This document shows positions 53,143 to 59,809 of a stretch of 64,000 nucleotides of DNA, one piece after another. The notes beneath the pieces are model-generated. The model was not told the origin of the DNA. It searched no databases and saw only the letters and a program-made list of their open reading frames with translations. Source of the stretch: Limnohabitans sp. Rim47 (GTDB taxonomy: Bacteria > Pseudomonadota > Gammaproteobacteria > Burkholderiales > Burkholderiaceae_C); assembly GCF_001517545.1 (NCBI RefSeq), contig NZ_FBYA01000005.1:56174-120173 (forward strand), given 5' to 3'. Numbering within the stretch: position 1 is the first letter of the stretch; the number at the start of each line of letters is the position of its first letter. Position numbers and translations under genes: made by a program.

Positions 53143-53850
53143 ATGGTCAAAAATCCCGATTTAAATCAAATTATTTCATTTTTACCAGAAGTGATTCATG
53201 AAGAATGGGCTCCGCATTTTGAGCCAATTGACCTGGAAGTAGGTCAAATCCTTTACGAGCCTGGCCGCGCACTGAAACACCTCTACTTTCCACTGACCAC
53301 GATCGTGTCCTGGGTTCATGTTCTGGAAAACGGATCTTCCAGCGACGTGGCCATCATCGGCAGAGAGGGCGTGATCGGCATCTATTTGCTGATGGGTGCC
53401 AGCCAAACTTACAACAGCGCTGCCGTTCTGAAAGCAGGGTCTGCCATCCGAATCAATTTGAGCGTGGTGTTGAACAGCTTCAACCAAGGCAATGCCGTGC
53501 AAAAGGTGTTTTTGAGGTTCACTCAAAACTTGATGACTCAAATGTCACAAGGCGCTGTATGCCACAGACACCACTCACTTGAGCAGCAACTCTGTCGAAT
53601 GCTTTTAATGATATTGGACAGACAGGATGGCAACGACATCACCATGACGCATGAAAGCATGGCCAAATTTTTGGGCGTCAGGCGCGAAGGGGTCACGCAG
53701 GCAGCACGTCGGCTGATGGAAGAAAACACCATCAGCTACACGCGTGGCCATGTTGTTGTGCTTGACCGCAAGTCTCTCGAAAAAAGATCATGCGAGTGCT
53801 ACAACATCATCAAGAATGACCACGACAATTGCCTCCAGTTAAACCACTGA
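53143..53850 (+). CDS. Crp/Fnr family transcriptional regulator
   Basis: This 235-residue protein has barrel motifs FEPIDLEVGQILYEPGRALK, YFPLTTIVSWVHVLENG and VAIIGREGVIGIYLLMG, the dimer helix MSQGAVCHRHHSLEQQLCRM, and a recognition helix in MTHESMAKFLGVRREGVTQAA. It belongs to the Burkholderiales Crp/Fnr subgroup ending in CECY-like motifs (RSCECYNII). The ligand is unknown. It converges with the response-regulator gene at 53870, with only 19 nt between the stops. Confidence 0.9.
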   Translation: MVKNPDLNQIISFLPEVIHEEWAPHFEPIDLEVGQILYEPGRALKHLYFPLTTIVSWVHVLENGSSSDVAIIGREGVIGIYLLMGASQTYNSAAVLKAGSAIRINLSVVLNSFNQGNAVQKVFLRFTQNLMTQMSQGAVCHRHHSLEQQLCRMLLMILDRQDGNDITMTHESMAKFLGVRREGVTQAARRLMEENTISYTRGHVVVLDRKSLEKRSCECYNIIKNDHDNCLQLNH

Positions 53851-53869
53851 AGTCGATGCGCTGAGAGCA

Positions 53870-54514
53870 CTAGACAGAGACCATCTGGTTGCGAATGGCG
53901 TAGCGTGTCAAATCGGCCACTTTGTGCAAACCGATCTTGCGCATGATGTTGCGGCGATGCACTTCTACGGTGCTGGGGGCAATCTGCAAATTACGGGCTA
54001 TTTCTTTGGACGAATACCCGTCAGCGATCAAGCGCAAGACCTGACCTTCCCGGCCGCCAAGCTGCCCGGTCGAAGTGACATCACCCGACCTGGCCTTGCG
54101 AACACTCTCCATCATTTCAGCGGCAGCGGTCTGACACAAATACACTCGGCCGGCCGCTACAGCGCGAACCGCTGACAACAACTCATCAATGCTGCTGGTC
54201 GTCGAGACGTAGCCTTTCGCACCTGCATCCAAAATTTCGATGATGGCATTTCGATCCGAGTTGCCAGAAAAAGCCACCATGTTTTTGACCGGTTGATGGT
54301 GCGCAATCTGATGCATCAACTCAATGTCTTTGGCGTCGTTGGCTTGCATGCCAATCAACACGACATCGGGATCGACCTGATCACACAGTGCATTGGTCGT
54401 CGCGCCGTTATCGGAAATGCCCACCAGATCCATGTCATGGTGCGTACGCAAGACCGCTGCGATGCCCTCAGAAACCACTTTGTGCTTGGAAGAAAGCAAT
54501 ACTCGAATTGACAT
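53870..54514 (-). CDS. NarL/FixJ-type regulator with a pseudo-receiver domain
   Basis: This 214-residue protein has a receiver-like domain and a LuxR HTH (LGGREGQVLRLIADGYSSKE, NLQIAPSTVEVHRRNIMRKI). All receiver active-site residues are changed: the acidic pocket reads LLSSKHK instead of DD, the phospho-acceptor Asp is Gly55 in VVLIGMQAND, and the conserved Lys of GAKGYxxK is Thr (GAKGYVSTT). Phosphorylation is therefore not possible in the usual way. AGGAG stands 7 nt before the ATG. No histidine kinase is next to it. Confidence 0.9.
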   Translation of the reverse strand: MSIRVLLSSKHKVVSEGIAAVLRTHHDMDLVGISDNGATTNALCDQVDPDVVLIGMQANDAKDIELMHQIAHHQPVKNMVAFSGNSDRNAIIEILDAGAKGYVSTTSSIDELLSAVRAVAAGRVYLCQTAAAEMMESVRKARSGDVTSTGQLGGREGQVLRLIADGYSSKEIARNLQIAPSTVEVHRRNIMRKIGLHKVADLTRYAIRNQMVSV

Positions 54515-54698
54515 GCTAGTTGCTCCTAATATGAACCGAAAAATATGAGCATTGAAAAGTCAAAAGGTTTTTTGCGCCTCACAACCATGGAAAAAAATTT
54601 CAACTTTCAATTGCAGAAGGCGTTGAAAAAAGTGTATCTAATCGATTCAGCTTTGACTGTGCGACTTAACACATAGAAAGAAAAGTAATTTCTGCGCA

Positions 54699-54992
54699 TC
54701 ACTGAACCAAGCCTCCCCCTGTGGCATCTGTCTTTGCAGAGACCGGCCATTCCAAGTCGCTCATTTTTTCACTGATGTTCAATGCCTCTTTCAAATGTTC
54801 ATGGGCGTTGAAGGAGTGGTGTTTGGATAATTTCGCGTGGTGCAGGGCGGCCTTAAAAGCACCCGCTTCATGGTGCCGGGCTGCCTCTTTGTTGCGTTGA
54901 TAGGCCTGCAGCAAATCATCCGATGCGCGCCGGTAGTGGTCACCAATATTTTCAGCGTAGGCTTTTTCGAGCATTTGATTTTCGAGGGTCAT
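54699..54992 (-). CDS. Small His-rich helical protein of unknown function
   Basis: This 97-residue protein is all-helical by appearance, with many His, Glu, Lys and Ala (ARHHEAGAFKAALHHAKLSK, HHSFNAHEHLKEAL). There are no cysteines, signal or membrane segment. I do not recognise the family. The start at 54992 has AGGA six nt upstream; an ATG two codons earlier sits too close to that site. It lies between two NarL-type regulators on the same strand. Confidence 0.65.
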   Translation of the reverse strand: MTLENQMLEKAYAENIGDHYRRASDDLLQAYQRNKEAARHHEAGAFKAALHHAKLSKHHSFNAHEHLKEALNISEKMSDLEWPVSAKTDATGGGLVQ

Positions 54993-55031
54993 GTTCATTC
55001 CTTTCGATGCGGTGTTGTGTGAACGAAAAAG

Positions 55032-55667
55032 TCAAGCCAAGCCATTCGATTGCATGTAACGCTGCAAAGACATGCGACCGGGGCAGTTGAGTTTTTGGTA
55101 AATATGATGCAAGTGAAGCTTGGCCGTGCCTTCACTGATGAACAACTTGTTGGCAATTTTCTTGTTCGGCCACCCCTCGGTGACCATGCGTGCCACAGTC
55201 AATTCACGGGGAGTCAAAAGATGCGATGCGTGTTCATTTTTCTTTTTTTGCTCAAGCAACAAAGACATCGTTTTGACAGTCAAATCCCGATCCAGCCATT
55301 GACCACCTTGATGCACGGACTTGATGCAACGTATCAGCACTTGTTTTGATTTTTCTTTGGACACCAAGCCAGGAACATCCAGGTCAAGCGCTCGAATCAC
55401 TTCGCCAATCGGCGCACCCGTGAACACGACAGGGTGCGTCTTCAAATTTTTTGCCTTGATTTCTTCCAGCACAGCCAAGCCGCTTCTTTGAGACAAAGAC
55501 AAGTCCATCACCAAAATATGGGGCTCGTGCTCTACCAAGGCTTGCACGGCTGCGTCGCCATTCGTCACGCTGGCTTTGACCGCAAAATCAGGCGTGTTTT
55601 CAAAAACGTGGGTCAAGCCTTCCAACATCACCGGATACGGATCAGCCAGCACAAGATTAATGCACAT
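55032..55667 (-). CDS. NarL/FixJ-type response regulator
   Basis: This 211-residue protein has a receiver with Asp55 in HILVMDLSLSQ as phospho-acceptor and Lys104 in GLVSKEKSK, and one acidic residue in LVLADPYPV, so it looks functional. The LuxR HTH reads LTPRELTVARMVTEGWPNKK and FISEGTAKLHLHHIYQKLNC. The ATG at 55667 has AAGGA about 9 nt upstream; an in-frame start at 55685 is less likely. No cognate kinase is in the window. Confidence 0.9.
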   Translation of the reverse strand: MCINLVLADPYPVMLEGLTHVFENTPDFAVKASVTNGDAAVQALVEHEPHILVMDLSLSQRSGLAVLEEIKAKNLKTHPVVFTGAPIGEVIRALDLDVPGLVSKEKSKQVLIRCIKSVHQGGQWLDRDLTVKTMSLLLEQKKKNEHASHLLTPRELTVARMVTEGWPNKKIANKLFISEGTAKLHLHHIYQKLNCPGRMSLQRYMQSNGLA

Positions 55668-55779
55668 GAATATCGTCCTTATCAAAGTTTTTACTGACCA
55701 ATAAATTCTCTTGCGCTAGCAAGGGATCACCTGATCGTTGAGCTCAGAATAAGACGGCCTGTCTATTTTTTGAATCTTC

Positions 55780-55794
55780 TGAATCAATGATTCA
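55780..55794. promoter_or_regulatory. Perfect inverted repeat upstream of the response regulator
   Basis: TGAATCA-A-TGATTCA lies about 113 nt upstream of the response-regulator start at 55667 (minus strand), preceded by another TGAATC (55771-55776). It may be an operator for the regulator gene. No promoter boxes could be assigned confidently. Confidence 0.4.
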
Positions 55795-55884
55795 AGCTAC
55801 TTCAAAACCAGTAAGACCCACAAAACAGGTGGTTTTTTTGTCCGTCACATTCAATCGGTACAGCCCAAATTGGCGACGAAATCT

Positions 55885-58359
55885 TCAGCGATCAAACCCG
55901 CGCCTAAGATGCCGCGTGTGGTTTGGGTTAAGGACTGGTTTGTGACTCAAGTGTTCGCAAGCATGGCGAAAGCGTTGCAAGGTTTTTTGTGCACGCCCCA
56001 ACACGCTGTCCGCTTCGTACCCACCAAGCCCCAACACGCCAAAACGCAGGCCGGTTAAAAGGGCCATGCCCTCGCTGGCCGTATCGGCCACATGGATGTG
56101 GAACCGCCCAGCGGTCACTGCCTGCACCACACGTTCATCCAGCATCAAATGGCGCAGATTTCGGCGCGGCATCAAAACCCCTTGATGGCCACTCAAGCCA
56201 AGGCTTTCGCAACTCCGAAAGTAGCCTTCGATTTTTTCGTTGATGCCGCCAACGGGCAACAACTCGCCATGCTGATTGACTGCGCCTGTGACCGCGATGC
56301 CTTGCTGCATGGGCGACCCCGACAAGCTAGACAAGAGGGTATAAAACTCGGCGCATGAGGCCGAGTCGCCCTCGACCCCGCTGTATTCCTGCTCAAAGAC
56401 CACGGCGGCATTCATGGCCAACGGCGCAATGTGGGCAAACAAAGATGACAAATAGCTGTGCAAAATCAGCACCCCTTTGTCGTGGATGGGACCGGACATC
56501 TCGACCTCCCGCTCGATGTTGAGCAAGCCCTCTTCTCCTGCATAGGTACTGGCCGTCACCCGCACGGGAAAGCCAAACCGGTAATCACCCAAATCCACGA
56601 CCGTGAGGCCGTTGATTTGCGCCACCCGTTCACCGGACACCACCAACAAACGCTCACCATCGACAATCGTTTCCTGCAGGCGTTGCTCTGGGTAGTTGTG
56701 GCGGTGAATCCGGGCTTGCCTGGCGTTCTTCACGTCGATTGCCCCCACCTGTGGCATGTCGCGCTGCCTGGCCAATGCAGCGCTCTCAATCACCAAGGCC
56801 TCGGCCAAAGCGAAGATCGCGCTTTGTCGATCCTGGTCTTCCGCTTCGCGGTGCGTTTCTTCAATCAAGGCCGCCACCGCCGCAGCCGAAAAATGCGGCA
56901 ACTTCATCCGCTGGCAAATCTGCCCCACAAAAATCGCCGTGGCATGAACCGATTCGGCTGTGACCGGAATGCTCTCGGCAAAATCAACCTTGCAGCGAAA
57001 GCGCCGGGCAAACTCCGGGTCGGCTTCTTGCACCGCGTAGTACTCATCCACCGAAGCCACCAGCACCAACTTCACATCGACGTCCACCGCCTCGGGCTCC
57101 AGTGAGACCGCAGCCATGGGCGCATACATCATGCCGGGCTCTTCAATCTGCACGCGCCCACTGCGCATAAAACGGCGCAATTTTTCCCACACATGCGAAT
57201 CGGCCAACAAGTCACGCAAGTGCAGCATCAGAAATCCGCCATGGGCTTTCAGCAAGCTGCCCGCACGGATGCGAGAAAAATCGGTCACCAATTCACCACT
57301 GTCCGACTCGTATTCAATGCTGCCAAACAACATCCTGAACAAGGGGTTGTCTTCACGAATGACCGGTGCCCCCTGCAACGCATGGTTGTCCACCACCACG
57401 TTGACACGAAACAGCGACAACACGGCCGCCAGCGCCTCCAAGCGCACATCTTCGTCGTCCCCCGGCTCAAATAGCGCCACGTTTTCCAGCACGCAGTTCT
57501 GGATCTGCTCTAAAAATGCACCCAACTTGACACTGTCCAGCACAGGTTGATTCAGTGCATTGCGGATCACCTGCATTTCGTGGTCGAGCATGGGCTTGAG
57601 GGTTTGCCTGCGCAACGCAGACAAGCCCTCGTTCATCACGCGTTCCATGGCTCTCGTTTTTTCCAGGTAGCGGCTGATCTCTTCTCTGAGCGAGGCTTCG
57701 GCAACATCTATTTCAGCGCGTTTTTCTTGGCTCAAGGCCAAAGCCTTGCCCGCTGTGACCGGCTCACCCTGTGCGTCTTTCAAGGTGAACACCATGTGGC
57801 CCTGATCGCGCATCAAGGCAAAGTGATGGGCTTCGGCATAAGCACTGAGGGCCAGGTAACCACGGTCCTCTTCGGTTTTGTAAGACGCCTCAATCCGCTG
57901 GCTTTCAGCCTTGAAATCATCTTGCCCCAAGCGCTTGGGCACCTCGGTCTGCAAGCGTTTGGCCAACTGCAACAGCAACTGGCGCAGCACACGCCCCTGC
58001 CCGGCCTGAAGACGCAGAGCCCGAGGGCGTTCGGGTTCGTCAAAGTTGTGCAAATAACAAAGGTCAGGGGGCACCGGGCGCTGCTCGGCCTGCGCGTGCA
58101 TCATCTGGCTGAGCAGCGTGGTGCGGCCGCTGCCCACCTCACCCAATACAAACAGGTTGTAATCCGGCTCGGTCATGCCCATGCCAAATTGGGCCGCTTG
58201 CTTGGCCCGCTCTTGTCCAATCCAAGGCATACCTTGGTCCAGCAACTCGGATGTGTCAGAAAAACCCAAGGCATCGGGCTCGACCGTTTTGCGCAACTGG
58301 TCTGCTGACAGCTCAAAGCCTTGGCCTGTGGTCGCTGTCGCTCGCGCGGTCGGGTCCAT
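55885..58359 (-). CDS. Lon-like AAA+ protease (AAA_32 / LonB-type)
   Basis: This ~824-residue protein has a Walker A LFVLGEVGSGRTTLLSQ, a long helical insertion (HHFALMRDQGH... coiled-coil ...LREEISRYLEKTRAMERV), a Walker-B-like GSLLKAHGGFLMLHLRDLL, sensor DPEFARRFRCKVDF, and a C-terminal Lon-type protease domain with catalytic Ser in VEGDSASCAEFYTLLSSLSG and Lys in GGINEKIEGYFRSCE. It belongs to the ATP-dependent Lon-like group with the AAA_32 domain, related to E. coli YcbZ. The start at 58359 has GGAG 9 nt upstream; ATGs at 58365 and 58374 are alternatives. Confidence 0.88.
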   Translation of the reverse strand: MDPTARATATTGQGFELSADQLRKTVEPDALGFSDTSELLDQGMPWIGQERAKQAAQFGMGMTEPDYNLFVLGEVGSGRTTLLSQMMHAQAEQRPVPPDLCYLHNFDEPERPRALRLQAGQGRVLRQLLLQLAKRLQTEVPKRLGQDDFKAESQRIEASYKTEEDRGYLALSAYAEAHHFALMRDQGHMVFTLKDAQGEPVTAGKALALSQEKRAEIDVAEASLREEISRYLEKTRAMERVMNEGLSALRRQTLKPMLDHEMQVIRNALNQPVLDSVKLGAFLEQIQNCVLENVALFEPGDDEDVRLEALAAVLSLFRVNVVVDNHALQGAPVIREDNPLFRMLFGSIEYESDSGELVTDFSRIRAGSLLKAHGGFLMLHLRDLLADSHVWEKLRRFMRSGRVQIEEPGMMYAPMAAVSLEPEAVDVDVKLVLVASVDEYYAVQEADPEFARRFRCKVDFAESIPVTAESVHATAIFVGQICQRMKLPHFSAAAVAALIEETHREAEDQDRQSAIFALAEALVIESAALARQRDMPQVGAIDVKNARQARIHRHNYPEQRLQETIVDGERLLVVSGERVAQINGLTVVDLGDYRFGFPVRVTASTYAGEEGLLNIEREVEMSGPIHDKGVLILHSYLSSLFAHIAPLAMNAAVVFEQEYSGVEGDSASCAEFYTLLSSLSGSPMQQGIAVTGAVNQHGELLPVGGINEKIEGYFRSCESLGLSGHQGVLMPRRNLRHLMLDERVVQAVTAGRFHIHVADTASEGMALLTGLRFGVLGLGGYEADSVLGRAQKTLQRFRHACEHLSHKPVLNPNHTRHLRRGFDR

Positions 58360-58483
58360 GTTCATACGCTCCATCGGTTTCAAGCCAGCCAAATTGCTTG
58401 TTGTGCTGATGGCAATTTAAGACAAGGTTGCGGGCCTTTCTGTGTGATGCATCACGCGGTCCAAATCAAGGGACAATGACGGC

Positions 58484-58747
58484 ATGCAAGCTCCATTACC
58501 TGACCTCAAGCAAGCGCGAAACCCGCTGCATGGCTTAACACTGGAAACCATCGTCACCCAACTGGCAGACCATTACGGCTGGGCCGACCTGGGTGTGCGC
58601 ATTCCGATCCGCTGTTTCACACACGACCCCAGCGTGGGCTCCAGCCTGAAATTTTTGCGTAAAACGCCTTGGGCTCGCGACAAGGTGGAAAGTCTGTACC
58701 TGTTTATGCTGCGTGATCAAAAGCGCCAACAAAGGTCTGAAGACTGA
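58484..58747 (+). CDS. VF530-family DNA-binding protein (DUF2132)
   Basis: This 87-residue protein contains NPLHGLTLETIVTQL, HYGWADLGVRIPIRCF and SSLKFLRKTPWARDKVESLY, the full signature of the VF530/DUF2132 family, small helical proteins with DNA-binding character but no known cellular role. It is divergent from the Lon-like gene; the shared 124-nt gap holds both promoters. Confidence 0.93.
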   Translation: MQAPLPDLKQARNPLHGLTLETIVTQLADHYGWADLGVRIPIRCFTHDPSVGSSLKFLRKTPWARDKVESLYLFMLRDQKRQQRSED

Positions 58748-58765
58748 GCTTGGGTGCGTCAGCCA

Positions 58766-58790
58766 ACAGACGCTGCTGTCTGTCGCTTTT
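58766..58790 (+). terminator. Weak terminator after the VF530 gene
   Basis: ACAGAC-GCTGCT-GTCTGT (58766-58783) is a perfect hairpin followed by CGC and four T. The T-run is short, so termination may be partial and the downstream DUF883 operon may receive read-through. Confidence 0.4.
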
Positions 58791-58833
58791 AAGGTGGAGC
58801 CCTGTTTTTAATCCACCGACAAAGCGAGTTCAT

Positions 58834-59160
58834 ATGACAGACCCTCAAAATCCTCAAGAAAAAATGGCTGCTGCAGGTGCCGGCACAGCGGGCAGCATGC
58901 ACGCCGCCGGGCACGAATCCAAAGCGGCTTTTGAACGCTTGGTCGATCGGCTGTCTGACAGCATCAGCGAAATGGCCCATCACAGCCGTGACGCGGCCGT
59001 CGAGGCCGAGAAACTGCTGGAGCAAAAGACACACAAGATCGCCGCCACGGCCGAGCATCAAATTCACTGCGCCCCCTTCAAATCAATCTTGATTGCGGCA
59101 GGCGCAGGTGCCGCAGTGGCCACATTGGTGAGCTGGCTGGTCCGTTCACGCCCCCATTGA
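58834..59160 (+). CDS. DUF883 (ElaB/YqjD-like) membrane-anchored protein
   Basis: This 108-residue protein has a helical middle (AFERLVDRLSDSISEMAHHS) and a C-terminal membrane segment ILIAAGAGAAVATLVSWLVR followed by RSRPH, the typical YqjD/ElaB tail. Members bind ribosomes at the inner membrane in stationary phase. The ATG at 58834 gives the usual length. It is the first of three overlapping genes resembling the yqjDE-type cluster. Confidence 0.85.
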   Translation: MTDPQNPQEKMAAAGAGTAGSMHAAGHESKAAFERLVDRLSDSISEMAHHSRDAAVEAEKLLEQKTHKIAATAEHQIHCAPFKSILIAAGAGAAVATLVSWLVRSRPH

Positions 59161-59543
59161 TGAACAAGCGCCTGCTCAAGCTTTTGTTGCTGTCGCCGGA
59201 CTTGCTCAAAATGCACGCCCACGGCTATGCCGATCTGGCGACCGAGGAATGGGCGTTGCATGTGCGGGCTTGGCAAACCCGTTTGCTGTTTTATGCCTTG
59301 GGTACGGCAAGCTTGCTCCTTGGGGTCTTTTTGGCAGGGGTGTCCTTGCTGCTGTGGACTGCATTGCCTGAGGTCAATGCGCACAGTGCTTGGCTCATGT
59401 GGTTTGTGCCTTTGGCGCTGGGTCTGTTCGCGTTGGCCTGTTGGGCCCGAGCCAAGCGCATCAAGGTGGCGCGCCCATTTGGCAAACTCAAAGCACAAAT
59501 TGCGCTGGACATTCTGGCCTTGCGCCAAAACCAAGAACCATGA
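59160..59543 (+). CDS. YqjE/phage-holin-like membrane protein
   Basis: This 127-residue protein has two hydrophobic segments (LGTASLLLGVFLAGVSLLLW and LMWFVPLALGLFALACWA) in the pattern of the YqjE/Phage_holin_3_6 family. Its ATG shares the last base of the DUF883 stop (TGATG). A TTG one codon earlier is also in frame. Role unknown; the family usually travels with DUF883 proteins. Confidence 0.8.
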   Translation: MNKRLLKLLLLSPDLLKMHAHGYADLATEEWALHVRAWQTRLLFYALGTASLLLGVFLAGVSLLLWTALPEVNAHSAWLMWFVPLALGLFALACWARAKRIKVARPFGKLKAQIALDILALRQNQEP

Positions 59544-59809
59544 GTACGCCACCGTCTGCCGAACAACGCCTGGAGGTCTCGCGTGCGCTGTGCCTTCAAG
59601 CCTTGCAGCAACCCGCATGGCTTTTGTGGGTGCAGCGCGTGTGTGCCAAACCGACACACAGCGCCAGCAACGCACCCGGCGACACACCTGGACAGAGTGT
59701 TGCTGAAGCGCTTTTAAGTCAATGCGTAAAAGCGTTTCTTGACCAGCTCGACGACAAACACATACGCCAAGGTCAAAACGATCATGCCCAGCATCAAGGG
59801 CCCCGGTAA
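59540..59809 (+). CDS. Third gene of the DUF883-holin cluster, running into the ATPase gene
   Basis: The ATG overlaps the holin-like stop (ATGA), and the N-terminus AEQRLEVSRALCLQALQQP is the kind of sequence found in the third gene of this cluster in other Burkholderiales (from memory). The last ~30 of 89 codons lie antisense to the mgtA C-terminus, whose stop is at 59714, so the two genes overlap by 96 nt tail to tail. The C-terminal part is of low complexity (HIRQGQNDHAQHQGPR) and may be a neutral extension after loss of an earlier stop. Confidence 0.55.
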   Translation: MSTPPSAEQRLEVSRALCLQALQQPAWLLWVQRVCAKPTHSASNAPGDTPGQSVAEALLSQCVKAFLDQLDDKHIRQGQNDHAQHQGPR

